64,000 nucleotides of DNA from Anaerococcus obesiensis ph10 (GTDB lineage Bacteria > Bacillota > Clostridia > Tissierellales > Peptoniphilaceae): positions 1,072,301 to 1,136,300 of the forward strand of contig NZ_HE978531.1 of NCBI RefSeq assembly GCF_000311745.1, written 5' to 3'. This document shows, in pieces, positions 54,801 through 63,400 of the stretch. The stretch's first letter is position 1. Each line of letters begins with the position of its first letter. A model generated the notes under the pieces. That model saw only the letters and a list, made by a program, of their open reading frames with translations, was not told where the DNA came from and made no database searches. Both the position numbers and the translations under genes were made by a program.

Positions 54801-55363
54801 CAAACGTCGATTTTTTGAATTTCATGGCTTGTTCTAAATCCATCAAAGAAATTAACAAATGGAACTCTAGCTTTTATAGCTGAAAGATGAGCTACTGGAG
54901 AAAGATCCATAATTTCTTGTACAGAACCTGATGCAAGCATAGCAAAACCTGTTGCTCTTGCTGCCATAACGTCTTGATGGTCGCCATACATATTGATTGA
55001 GCATGTTGATAATGAACGTGCTGCTACGTGAAAAACTGCAGGAAGTCTTTCGCCGGCAATTTTGTACATATCAGGAATCATTAGTAGAAGTCCTTGACTT
55101 GCTGTGTATGTAGATGTAAGTGCTCCTGCTGCAAGTGATCCGTGAACTGCTCCTGCTGCTCCTGCTTCATGTTGCATTTCTGTAACTGAAACTGGATTTC
55201 CATATAAATTTAATCTTCCATTTGCTGCCCATTTGTCTATAAATTCTGGCATTGGTGAAGATGGAGTTATAGGATATATAGCTGAAACTTCACTAAAAGC
55301 GTAAGATACGTGAGCTGCTGCTGTGTTACCGTCCATGGTAACTTTTCTTCTCTTTATCGTCAT
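51830..55363 (-). CDS. nifJ: pyruvate:ferredoxin (flavodoxin) oxidoreductase
   Basis: A complete 1177-residue single-chain PFOR that converts pyruvate, CoA and oxidised ferredoxin to acetyl-CoA and CO2. The N-terminal domain has the pyruvate-binding YPITPSSPMPE (about 30-40); the central ferredoxin domain has CIQCNQCSYICPH and CMGCGNCVDVCPAPKK for two [4Fe-4S] clusters; the C-terminal domain has GACAGCGETPY, TGCSSIWGSS and the TPP-Mg motif GGDGWAYDIG. Length is normal. It is central to the fermentation expected here. Confidence 0.97.
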   Translation of the reverse strand: MTIKRRKVTMDGNTAAAHVSYAFSEVSAIYPITPSSPMPEFIDKWAANGRLNLYGNPVSVTEMQHEAGAAGAVHGSLAAGALTSTYTASQGLLLMIPDMYKIAGERLPAVFHVAARSLSTCSINMYGDHQDVMAARATGFAMLASGSVQEIMDLSPVAHLSAIKARVPFVNFFDGFRTSHEIQKIDVWDYDQFEDMVDWKAIDDFKNDSLNPHRPTMRGVFEKSGYFQRTEAQNKAYNGLPEIVVDYMNKINEKIGTNYSLFNYEGAEDATDIIIAMGSGTDTIQQTVEELNKDGRKVGLVKVHLYRPFSTKHLLEAIPETVERIAVLDRTKEKGSAGEPLYLDVLESFSDSDRNPKIIAGRYGLGQKDTRPAHIKSVFDNLAKDEPKNHFTVGIIDDVTNTSLEVDNSFVISDGQTTRCIFWGNGGDGTVGANKNAIKIIGDNTDMFAQGYFDYDAKKSNGLTMSHLRFSPNPIHAAYFIDEADFVSCSPQAYVRQYDLVKNLKEGGIFLLNTIWSEEELEEHIPNYLLKEIADKNIKFYTVNASKIAQEVGLGHRTNMVIQTAFFILSEVLPIEDAIKYLKDSIEKSYGMKGQDIVDMNNKAVDRASEELQEIKVKEEWKNLGEDREGANENEPDFIKNMVRPIINLEEDDLPVSTYLPYDDGQYMAGTSRYEKRGIALFVPEWNIDNCIQCNQCSYICPHATIRPFLLDEDQKAKAPEGFETKKAIGKGLEGYEFRIQVSPYDCMGCGNCVDVCPAPKKALAMKPIDEQIEKQAENWEYAHGEVGYRNDEIAPTNVKNSQFSQPLLEFSGACAGCGETPYAKLITQLYGDHQIISNATGCSSIWGSSVPSMPYCTNNNGEGPAWASSLFEDAAEYGYGMLLATKSNKFLLETLMKKFLELKVSTPLNDAFNEWLENNDDFEESKKAAIKIESLIANETDNEEANKIIERIKSLKDYLVKKSVWIYGGDGWAYDIGFSGVDHVLASGDDINIIVFDTEVYSNTGGQSSKATPLAAVAKFAASGKKVRKKDLGLMMTTYGYVYVAQVAMGANQAQTLKAIKEAESYHGPSLIIAYAPCINHGLKAGMGKTQRREKEAVASGYWHLWRFNPLLKEEGKNPFSLDSKDPTESFQEFLQGEVRYASLKKAFPEDADRLYAEAEEAAKERLESYKKMENK

Positions 55364-55399
55364 AAAAATTACTCCTTTTTAATAAATTTTCATAATTAA

Positions 55400-55413
55400 T
55401 TGTCTTAAGATCA
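55400..55413. promoter_or_regulatory. candidate operator upstream of nifJ
   Basis: TTGTCTTAAGATCA resembles, with one base deleted, the 16-base palindrome upstream of the symporter gene (56705-56720). Confidence 0.4.
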
Positions 55414-55420
55414 TAAGCTC

Positions 55421-55452
55421 AAAAATAGAACTCAAAAGAGTTCTATTTTTTT
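55421..55452 (-). terminator. terminator of the DAACS symporter gene
   Basis: Stem AAAAATAGAACTC/GAGTTCTATTTTT with an AAAA loop, directly at the stop codon. Confidence 0.85.
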
Positions 55453-56674
55453 ATTGCTTAACTAGTTCATCAATGTATTCTGCATTAGCTTCTGGATCTA
55501 ATTTAAATCCTGAAATTTTATTTACTATACAAGCTATTGCAGCATCGCCTGTGATATTACATGCTGTACCAAATGAATCTTGAGCAACATATAATGCAAT
55601 AATTAATGCTGTCATAGGTTCTGTAAATCCTAGCATTGATTGAAGAATACCTAGTGCTGCCATTACTGCTCCTCCTGGAACTCCAGGTGCTGCTACCATT
55701 GTAACACCTAGCATAAGGATGAATGGGAACATGTGTTGGAATCCTACATCTGATCCATTAAGCATAAGAATTGATAATGAACAAGATGTTAATGTGATTG
55801 TTGAACCTGATAAGTGAATTGTTGCACAAAGTGGAATTACAAAGTCTGCTATACCTTTGTTTACACCTAATTTATAAGTTTGGTTAAGTGTAACTGGGAT
55901 TGTTGCTGCAGATGATTGTGTTCCTATAGCTGTCATGTAAGCTGGAATCATAGTCTTGATTTTTGAGAATGGATTTCCACCTGACATTGAACTTGCAATT
56001 GTAAATTGTGCAGTAATTGTTAGATAGTGTAGTATCAATACCATGATAAATACTCTTGCGAATACTGATAATACTACTGCTACAGTTCCTTCATAAGCCA
56101 TGTTAGCAAAAATACCACAAATGTGGAATGGCAATAATGGAATTACAACATTTGATATTAATTTTGTAATAATATCAGAGAATTCATGAACTGCTTTTTT
56201 AAGAACTTCAGCTTTAGCTGCTGCTATACCAACACCTAGTATAAATGAAATGATAAGTGCTGTTGTAACAGAAAATACTGGATCCATTGGTGATTCAAAT
56301 ATTTTTTCTAGAGCTTTTCCTGAGTTTTTCTCTGGATCAAATGAGATTGCTCCCTTTTTAATAAAGTTAGGAAGAACAACGCTGCCTACAAAATATGTAA
56401 TAGTTCCAAAGATAACGGTTGACAAATATGCAATACCTGCTGTAATTGCTAGTGTCTTTCCTGCTGAATCTCCAAGATCTGCTATACCTGGAATTACAAA
56501 TCCCATAATAATTAGTGGAATAACAAATCCTAAGAAGTTGCCAAATAGACCATTAAAAGTAATTAGTAATCTAACTAAGATTTTTAAAACGTCAACTTTT
56601 TGACCTGCAAGCCCAATTAGAATACCTAGAATGATTGCAATAATTAGTCTTGGCAATAAACCTAGTTTCTTCAT
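55451..56674 (-). CDS. dicarboxylate/amino acid:cation symporter (DAACS)
   Basis: A 407-residue DAACS (GltPh fold) transporter with eight helices and two re-entrant loops. Hallmarks are the serine-rich hairpin TQSSAATIPVTL (about 253-264), the second hairpin AAPGVPGGAVMAAL and NITGDAAIA in the last helix. Family members import glutamate, aspartate, serine/threonine or dicarboxylates with Na+ or H+. The gene has its own promoter with a palindrome over the start of transcription. Confidence 0.92.
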   Translation of the reverse strand: MKKLGLLPRLIIAIILGILIGLAGQKVDVLKILVRLLITFNGLFGNFLGFVIPLIIMGFVIPGIADLGDSAGKTLAITAGIAYLSTVIFGTITYFVGSVVLPNFIKKGAISFDPEKNSGKALEKIFESPMDPVFSVTTALIISFILGVGIAAAKAEVLKKAVHEFSDIITKLISNVVIPLLPFHICGIFANMAYEGTVAVVLSVFARVFIMVLILHYLTITAQFTIASSMSGGNPFSKIKTMIPAYMTAIGTQSSAATIPVTLNQTYKLGVNKGIADFVIPLCATIHLSGSTITLTSCSLSILMLNGSDVGFQHMFPFILMLGVTMVAAPGVPGGAVMAALGILQSMLGFTEPMTALIIALYVAQDSFGTACNITGDAAIACIVNKISGFKLDPEANAEYIDELVKQ

Positions 56675-56704
56675 TTCTATTTTTCCTCCTTGAAATGAAT
56701 AATA

Positions 56705-56720
56705 TTGATCTTAAGATCAA
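56705..56720. promoter_or_regulatory. palindromic operator candidate TTGATCTTAAGATCAA
   Basis: A perfect 16-base palindrome just downstream of the symporter -10 box, where a bound repressor would block transcription. A shortened version precedes nifJ. Confidence 0.6.
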
Positions 56721-56724
56721 CTAA

Positions 56725-56753
56725 ATAATATCAGTTTTACGTTTTCATGTCAA
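56725..56753 (-). promoter_or_regulatory. promoter of the symporter gene
   Basis: Minus-strand -35 TTGACA (56748-56753) and -10 TATTAT (56725-56730), spacer 17 bases. The stretch 56755-56935 is AT-rich and shows no gene. Confidence 0.85.
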
Positions 56754-56935
56754 CTTTATTTATGATTTTAAAAATATATTTTTATTCTCTGAGATTTTTT
56801 TCAAAATTTATTTTAAATCTTGTAAGTTCAAAGATTATAAAATTTATATTTATTTGTTATACACTTATTTTTTAAAATTTTATAAAAATTTTACACTTAT
56901 TTGATTTATGATATAGTTTTCCCTCTGTACCTAGA

Positions 56936-56975
56936 TAAAATAAAAGGATTTGTCAAAATAAATTCGCAAATCCTA
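56936..56975 (-). terminator. terminator of the ABC exporter gene
   Basis: Stem AGGATTTG/CAAATCCT with a 14-base loop and T-rich tail on the minus strand. Confidence 0.7.
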
Positions 56976-56991
56976 AAAAAATATTATAAAT

Positions 56992-58044
56992 TTATATATC
57001 AATTATTTCATCAAATTTTTCCAAATCTTCTTTTGTCATTTTATGGGAGATAATTATTACAGTTTGCTTTAAAGATAATAATCTTTCTATGACAATCTTT
57101 GAATTATAATCATCCAAGCTTGCTATAGGTTCATCATATATCATTATGTCCCTAGGATTTAATAACGACCTTAACAAACTTATTCTCATCATTTCTCCGC
57201 CAGATATCCCATCATTTGTACTTACTTTGTCACTTAATTTTTTATTTATATTAAATAAATTCAAATCAATCTTCTTATCTAATTTATTCCTATAAAACTT
57301 AATATTATCTTCCAAATTTCCATCTATTATTGTTGGTTTTTGGTCAACATATAGAATATAGTCCCTAAAGTCAAAATCTTTTATATCTAAACCATTCAAC
57401 AAAATTTCTCCCTTATCAGGAGAAATCTCCCCACAAAGAATTTTTGCCAAAGTCGACTTGCCCTTACCAGATTTTCCCTTAATCAAATATTTCTTTCCAT
57501 AATAAAATTCATAATTAAAATCTTCTATTATTTTTTTATCTTCGTATGCAAAAGATATATTTTTTGCAAAAAGATTTATTGGATATGTTAAGCCAAAAGC
57601 TTTTTTACCCTTTTGTTTTTCATCTAGAAGTTTTTTAATACTTTCATAAATAGGTCTAGATTCATTATACAAAGAAATAAGAGAAGATAATGCAATAACA
57701 GGATCTACTATATAATTCATAAGCTGTACTACCGAAATTATAGAACCAACTTCAATTTCTCCTTTAAAAGCAAGATATCCGCCAAAAATAAAAATCAAAA
57801 TATATGAAATCGAACCCAAAGCTTGGGAAGATATATTGGAAAAATTATTTATATTTTTTAAATCTTTCCTGTTTTTTTCATGGTCAAATTCTATCTTACT
57901 TTTTTCTTCAATTAGTTTATCTTCAACCTTATATCTCAAATATTCATTTTTTTGCCCTAACTTTTTGCCAATGTATTTTTGATAAAAATCATAAAATTCA
58001 TTAAATTTTTGAGATTTTCTTTGAATTTTTTTACCTAAGAGCAA
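56992..58044 (-). CDS. ABC exporter, C-terminal part (rest of TMD and NBD)
   Basis: 350 residues from a TTG: part of the transmembrane domain (to about 130, with helices near 75-95 and 100-120) and a full ATPase domain with Walker A GKSGKGKST, signature ISGGEMMRISLLRSL, Walker B IMIYDEPIASLD and VIIISHK. The start has no RBS. Reading upstream in this frame gives KLLPVAVIGASLPLLIPLL, a normal exporter helix, so it continues the 58074-58517 frame. Substrate unknown. Confidence 0.85.
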   Translation of the reverse strand: MLLGKKIQRKSQKFNEFYDFYQKYIGKKLGQKNEYLRYKVEDKLIEEKSKIEFDHEKNRKDLKNINNFSNISSQALGSISYILIFIFGGYLAFKGEIEVGSIISVVQLMNYIVDPVIALSSLISLYNESRPIYESIKKLLDEKQKGKKAFGLTYPINLFAKNISFAYEDKKIIEDFNYEFYYGKKYLIKGKSGKGKSTLAKILCGEISPDKGEILLNGLDIKDFDFRDYILYVDQKPTIIDGNLEDNIKFYRNKLDKKIDLNLFNINKKLSDKVSTNDGISGGEMMRISLLRSLLNPRDIMIYDEPIASLDDYNSKIVIERLLSLKQTVIIISHKMTKEDLEKFDEIIDI

Positions 58045-58073
58045 AGGAATTAAAAGTGGTAAACTTGCTCCAA

Positions 58074-58517
58074 TTACTGCAACAGGAAGAAGTTTGTAAT
58101 TAATATATATATAATAGAAATAACTGCAAAAAACATGGTCAAGGCTAAATTTATTGTATTTATTTTTATCATAAACCTATTAGCATATATATTTTCAATA
58201 TTTGTCGTGTAATTTGCAATATTTATTTCTCCAGTATTTTCCAAATCCTTTTTAAAAAGCTCATTTTTTAGATAAATGAATTTTTCCATACCAAGCCTAT
58301 AATTAAGTCTAAACGCCAAATTTGAAGAAAGAAAATTTACCAAAACTAATAAGCCCAATTTTGAAAGATTTGATTTAAATTGTCCCATATTTAAATTTGA
58401 AATAGCAGTTACAACTTTTCCCATAAATATTCCTATTAATGAAAGACTTGAAGAAGTAAGAACTAACATTAATATTATTAGTAGATAAGTTGTAAAGGTT
58501 TTTGATTTATTTTTCAT
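58074..58517 (-). CDS. ABC exporter, N-terminal part (first TMD helices)
   Basis: 147 residues with helices at about 10-32, 50-68 and 120-142, as at the start of a type IV ABC exporter. It stops after ISIIYILITNFFLLQ. Deleting one TA from the TA repeat at 58103-58112 yields ISIIYINYKLLPVAVIG and joins the second part, giving a half-transporter of about 510 residues. Confidence 0.82.
   Translation of the reverse strand: MKNKSKTFTTYLLIILMLVLTSSSLSLIGIFMGKVVTAISNLNMGQFKSNLSKLGLLVLVNFLSSNLAFRLNYRLGMEKFIYLKNELFKKDLENTGEINIANYTTNIENIYANRFMIKINTINLALTMFFAVISIIYILITNFFLLQ
58103..58112 (-). other. probable frame-shift point in the ABC exporter, (AT)5 repeat
   Basis: Five AT units interrupt the coding frame; four would keep it open with a sensible helix. 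An A6/T6 run at 58128-58133 is a second possible site. Confidence 0.6.
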
Positions 58518-58665
58518 AACTTTTTCCTATTTATTTGATTTTTTATGTAATATATCTAATGTGATTTTACCTCACAATTTATTATTATCATTATCCATTT
58601 TAAAATTCCACTATCTGAATCTAAATTTTTATAAGACTTACTTTCTATTAATTTCATAAATTTTT

Positions 58666-58698
58666 TAAAAAAAGACGAGGATTTTTAATTTCCTCGCC
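58666..58698 (-). terminator. terminator of the surface adhesin gene
   Basis: Stem GACGAGGA/TCCTCGCC-type with a T run on the minus strand, about 35 bases after the stop. Confidence 0.85.
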
Positions 58699-58731
58699 TT
58701 TTTATAGCTAGATACTTTTATATCTCTTAGC

Positions 58732-60461
58732 TTATTCCTTATTAATAAATATTTTAATATTTATTTTTTTATTTTTGTATAGAGCAAATGCTGATCCAAT
58801 TAAGACAAATATAAGATTTGAAGAACCTTCTATACCAGTCTTAACATTTGATTTGCTTCTAGAATTTGTTCCAGTTAAAACTTTTACCTTTCCAATTTTG
58901 TTTGGAACAAATTTCCATTTTCCTGTGAAATTTACATCCTTATTATTAACTACGCTACTATCTTTATCATATCCTTCAAATACCCAAATACCATCTTTTA
59001 CTTTAACTTCTAATTTAGAAGGTTTTGTAGGAGAAACTTTTCTACCATTTTCTATTCCATCTTGATTTTTTGGAAGAAGGTCTAAGATTTCTTTTGGTAG
59101 AGATTTACCTGGTGTAGATGATTCAAATTTGTGAGTTACTTTATATTTATTTTCTTCAGATGAAGATTTTTTATAGATATGAATAGTATTGCCATTTTTG
59201 TCTGTTTCAGTTTTTACAAACTCATAGCCTTTTATATCTTTATTAGGTTTTTTACCATCTTCGTTTTCTGCGATAGGATTACCCTTTTCATCTACAAATT
59301 TAGTAACTACTTTTGGAGTATTTTCTTTCTTCTTGTAGATATGAATAGTATTGCCGTATTTATCTGTTTCAGTTTTTACAAACTCATAGCCTTTAATATC
59401 TTTCTTAGGTTTTTTACCATCTTCATTTTCTGCGATAGGATTACCTTTTTCGTCTACGAACTTAGTAACTACTTTTGTTGGATCAGGTTTCTTTCTATAA
59501 ACATAGATTATATTTCCCTTCTCATCTGATTTTGTAGTTATTATTTCATATCCTTCGATATTTTTGCTTGGATGTTTTCCTTTTTGAGTGTCAGCAATTT
59601 CATTTCCATTTTCATCAACATACTTAGTTACAACATCTGGTGTAATAACTTTCTTCTTGTAAACATGAATTGTATTACCATTATTATCTTTATTTGTACT
59701 TATATAATCGTAGCCATCAATATTTACTTGATTTTGTGTTCCTTCTTTTGGTGGAAGTAGTTGGTTTCCATTTTCATCAACATATCTTGTCTCAACTTTT
59801 TGAACAGGTGCAAGTTTTTGATAAATATGTCTTGTATTACCTTTTTCATCTTTTTCGGTTCTTACAAATTGATAACCTTCTATAGTTGATGGATCATGTG
59901 TTCCTGCTTTATCAGCTAGTATTTGATTACCTTCTGTATCCACATATCTTGTTTCTACATCTTGGATAGGTTTTTTCTTGTAAACATGAATTGTATTACC
60001 ATTATTATCTTTATTTGTACTTACATAATCGTAGCCATCAATATTTACTTGATTTTGTGTTCCTTCTTTTGGAGGAAGTAGTTGGTTGCCATTTTCATCA
60101 ACATATCTTGTCTCAACTTTTGGAACAGGTGCGATTTTTTTGTAAATATGAACGGTATTACCCTTTTCATCTTTTTCTGTTTTTACAAATTGATAACCTT
60201 CTATATTTGATGGATCATGTGTTCCTGCTTTATCAGCTAGTATTTGATTACCTTCTGTATCTACATATCTTGTTTCTACAGTTGAACTAGGAATTAATTT
60301 ATAAACATGAACTACATTACCATCTTTGTCATTTTTAGTTTCAACAAATTGATATCCAGGAATATCTTTTTTATCTTGTTTTCCATCTTCATTCTTAGCA
60401 AGAGGATTTCCTTTTTCATCTACAAATTTAGTAACTATAGATGGACTAGGAGTGGTTTTTT
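58732..60461 (-). CDS. giant surface adhesin, C-terminal part (MucBP-like repeats, SHIRT, sorting signal)
   Basis: This frame is open up to the A run at 60456-60461. It lacks start codons before 59943 because of its composition; in this frame a GTG at 59943 is only an internal Val. It carries eight of ten 53-residue MucBP-like repeats (pattern Y/FVDExGN ... GYxF/Y ... GNTIHVYKK), one more SHIRT domain (about 59130-58890) and a wall-sorting signal: NVKTG, hydrophobic SSNLIFVLIGSAFALY and KNKK. The motif differs from LPxTG but this NxxTG type occurs in anaerobic cocci. Ten extra residues follow KNKK; one A fewer in the A7 run at 58764-58770 would end the protein there. Confidence 0.85.
59661..60302 (-). 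repeat. tandem duplication, 2 x 321 bp, in the adhesin
   Basis: 59661-59981 and 59982-60302 are nearly identical, each encoding 107 residues (two MucBP-like repeats of different type). The low divergence implies recent duplication or gene conversion. Confidence 0.85.
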
Positions 60462-63400
60462 CTTGTAGATATGCTTTGTATTACCCTTATCATCTTTTTC
60501 GGTTCTTACAAATTCATATCCATCGATATCTTTATTAGTTTGTTTACCATTTTCTTTTGGAGCAATAGTATTACCATCTTCATCGACATATTCTGTAACT
60601 ACATCAGCAGGTGGTGTGACTTTCTTCTTGTAGATATGTTTTGTATTACCCTTATCATCTTTTTCGGTTTTTACAAATTCATATCCGTCAATATCTTTTT
60701 TGTCTTTTGTTCCATTTTCTTTTGGAGCTATAGTCTTACCATTTTCATCGACGTATTCTGTAACTACATCTGGAATAAATTCCCATGTTCCTGTGAATTC
60801 TACATCTTTATCTTCTACAGTTTTGTTGTCTTTATCGTAACTTACAAATTTCCATGTTCCATCTTTAACTTTTACTTCTTTTGTTTTTGGCTCTGTTGGT
60901 TTTACTACATCGCCTTTAACTTTTCCAGTTTGATTTGCTGGTAGTAGATCTAGTACTTCTTGTGGAAGTTTTTTGTTTGGATCTTTACTTACAAATTTGT
61001 GTGTTACATTGTGTTTGTTTGGTGTGAATTTCCATTTTCCTTCGAATGTTACATCAGATTTATTTATGGTTTTACTATTTTCATCATAGCCTTCGAATGT
61101 CCATGTTCCATCATTTGTCTTATCTTCTACTTTTGTTTCTTTTGGTGCAGTTGGTGTTACAGTTTCTCCATCTTTCTTACCAGTTTGTTGAACCGGCGTT
61201 AAATCTGTAACAGCTTTTGGAAGGTCTTTTCCTTTTGTTGATGATACAAATTTATGTTCTACTTTGTATTCTGGATCTGGTGTAAATACCCAAGTTCCTG
61301 TAACTTTTTCATCTTGGTTTGAAATTTCTACTGAATTTTTGTCAAAAGATTTGAATTTCCAAGTTCCCTTGTTTGCTTCATCTCTAAATGTAGCTTCATC
61401 GCCTGTTGGAACTGGGGATGTTACTTTATCGCCTTTTACTTTGCCGGTTACTTTTTCTGGTGCTTTTGCTTTTAATTCAGCTGGTAATTCTTTGCCTTTT
61501 GTTCCACTTACGTATTCATATGTTACTTTGTGTTTGTTCGGTGTGAATTTCCATTTTCCTTCGAATGTTACATCGGCTCCGTTTACTTTGGCATCTACTT
61601 CTGGAGTTTCTTTATCTTGGTCTTTGTAGCCTTCGAATGTCCATGTTCCATCGTTTTCTGTATCTGCTACTTTTGTTTTTTCTGGCTCAGTTGGTTTTAC
61701 TGTACTTCCATCTGCTTTTCCTGTTTGATCTTTTGGTATTAGATCTTTTACGGCTTGTGGAAGGTCTTTGCCTTGGGTTGCGGATACAAATTCGTGTTTT
61801 ACATTGTGTTTTCCTGGTTCTGGATCTGGTGTGAATTCCCATGTTCCTGTGACTTTTTCGTCTTTGTTAGAGATTATTACGTCATTCTTATCGTATGATT
61901 TGAATGTCCATGTTCCTTTGTTTGCTTCATCTCTAAATGTAGCTTCATCGCCTGTTGGAACTGGGGATGTTACTTTATCGCCTTTTACTTTGCTGGTTAC
62001 TTTTTCTGGGGCTTTTGCTTTTAATGCTTCTGGTAATTCTTTACCTTCTGTTCCACTTACGTATTCGTATGTTACTTCGTGTTCGTTTGGTGTGAATTTC
62101 CATTCGCCTTCGAATTTTACATCGGCTCCGTTTACTTTTGCGTCTACTTCGTCTGTAGTTTTATCTTGGTCTTTGAAGCCTTCGAATTTCCATGTTCCAT
62201 CGTTTTCTGTATCTTTTACTTCTATTTGTGTTGGAGCAGTTGGTTTAACAACGCTGCCATCTTCTGCTTTTTTATCTTCTGGAAGTTGAGCATCAACTGC
62301 TGTTTTTACATCAGCTGGCATTTCTTTTATTGGAGAATCTTCTGAAACTTTAAATTCGTGCCTTACGTTAAATTCATTAGGTGCATCTTTTACAAAATTA
62401 GCTTTAAATGTAAGTGGTTCTGTTATTACTGCTTGTTTTAATTGTTCATCAGTAATTTTTTCTCCAGCAGGAATTTTTGTTCCATCATTTAGTGTAATTT
62501 CTTTATCAGCTGTCCAGTGGCTAAATTTATATCCTTCTTTTGCTTTTGTGTCGGTTCCTTTTGGATTTGATTTAAGTTCAACTTCTTCTTTTGTATTATC
62601 TACAAAGTTTTCGCCTTCCTTAACTTGTCCATTGCCATCAGTTGTGTAATTGATGATAGGAGCCCAGATAGCATAGATATAATTATTTTTGCTTTCATCT
62701 AAACTAGTTACAGTAACTTCATCATCTTTTTGGAATTCGGCTTTTGTTGCGTTTTTATCTCTATTCCATCCCTTAAATACATAACCTTCACGGGTGTAAT
62801 TAATTTTTTCGCCTTCGCCGTTTCCTAAAACTTTATGAAAATCATTTGTAATAATCTCGTCAACTACATGTTGATCGCCAACTCCACCGTTTGCATCATA
62901 GGTTACTTTTGTAGTTGGTAAATCTGGAATTTCTTTCCATTGAGCGTAAAGAGTTTTATTTTTATCCATTAAGACAGTTTCGCTTGGTAGAATTAGTCCG
63001 CTAGAACCATCTTTTGTTTCACTCCAACCTACGAAAACTTTTTTGCCGTCATTTACCTTAACATCTCCCACATCTGCTGCTAACGCTTTTGCATCATTGA
63101 TGTAAGAGTTTGAATCTGTTGGAGCAGTTCCTTCTACTTTGTCAGTATCTGGCAAATTCAAATCGTATTTTAATTCTAGATAATCATATTTCCACTTAGC
63201 ATATAAGTGAGTATCATTATTTTTAATTGGTTTGTGAAGATTTGCTTTTACAAATCTATTATTTTCATTTTTCTCATACCATCCCAAAAATGCTCTTGCA
63301 CCTTCTGGTTTAACTGGTTGAGGGAAATTCTCTTCGCTAACTTTATCATCTTTATATTTTCCATCATAAAGAGTGTCATCTTCAGGAATTTCGGTTATTT

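Noticed and set aside
56705-56720. Rex or canonical FNR site before the symporter
   Set aside because: The half sites and centre spacing (six bases) fit neither the Rex consensus nor the 4-base-spaced FNR box, so I list it only as an unassigned palindrome.
59661-60302. CRISPR-like array
   Set aside because: The repeats are 321 bp, coding and without unique spacers; no cas gene is near. The nuclease at 40860-43448 is a helicase fusion, not Cas4.
59179-62345. Plus-strand frames of 60-170 codons opposite the adhesin
   Set aside because: They mirror the low-complexity repeats of the true minus-strand gene, give Phe/Leu/Tyr- or Ser-rich peptides, and have no RBS.
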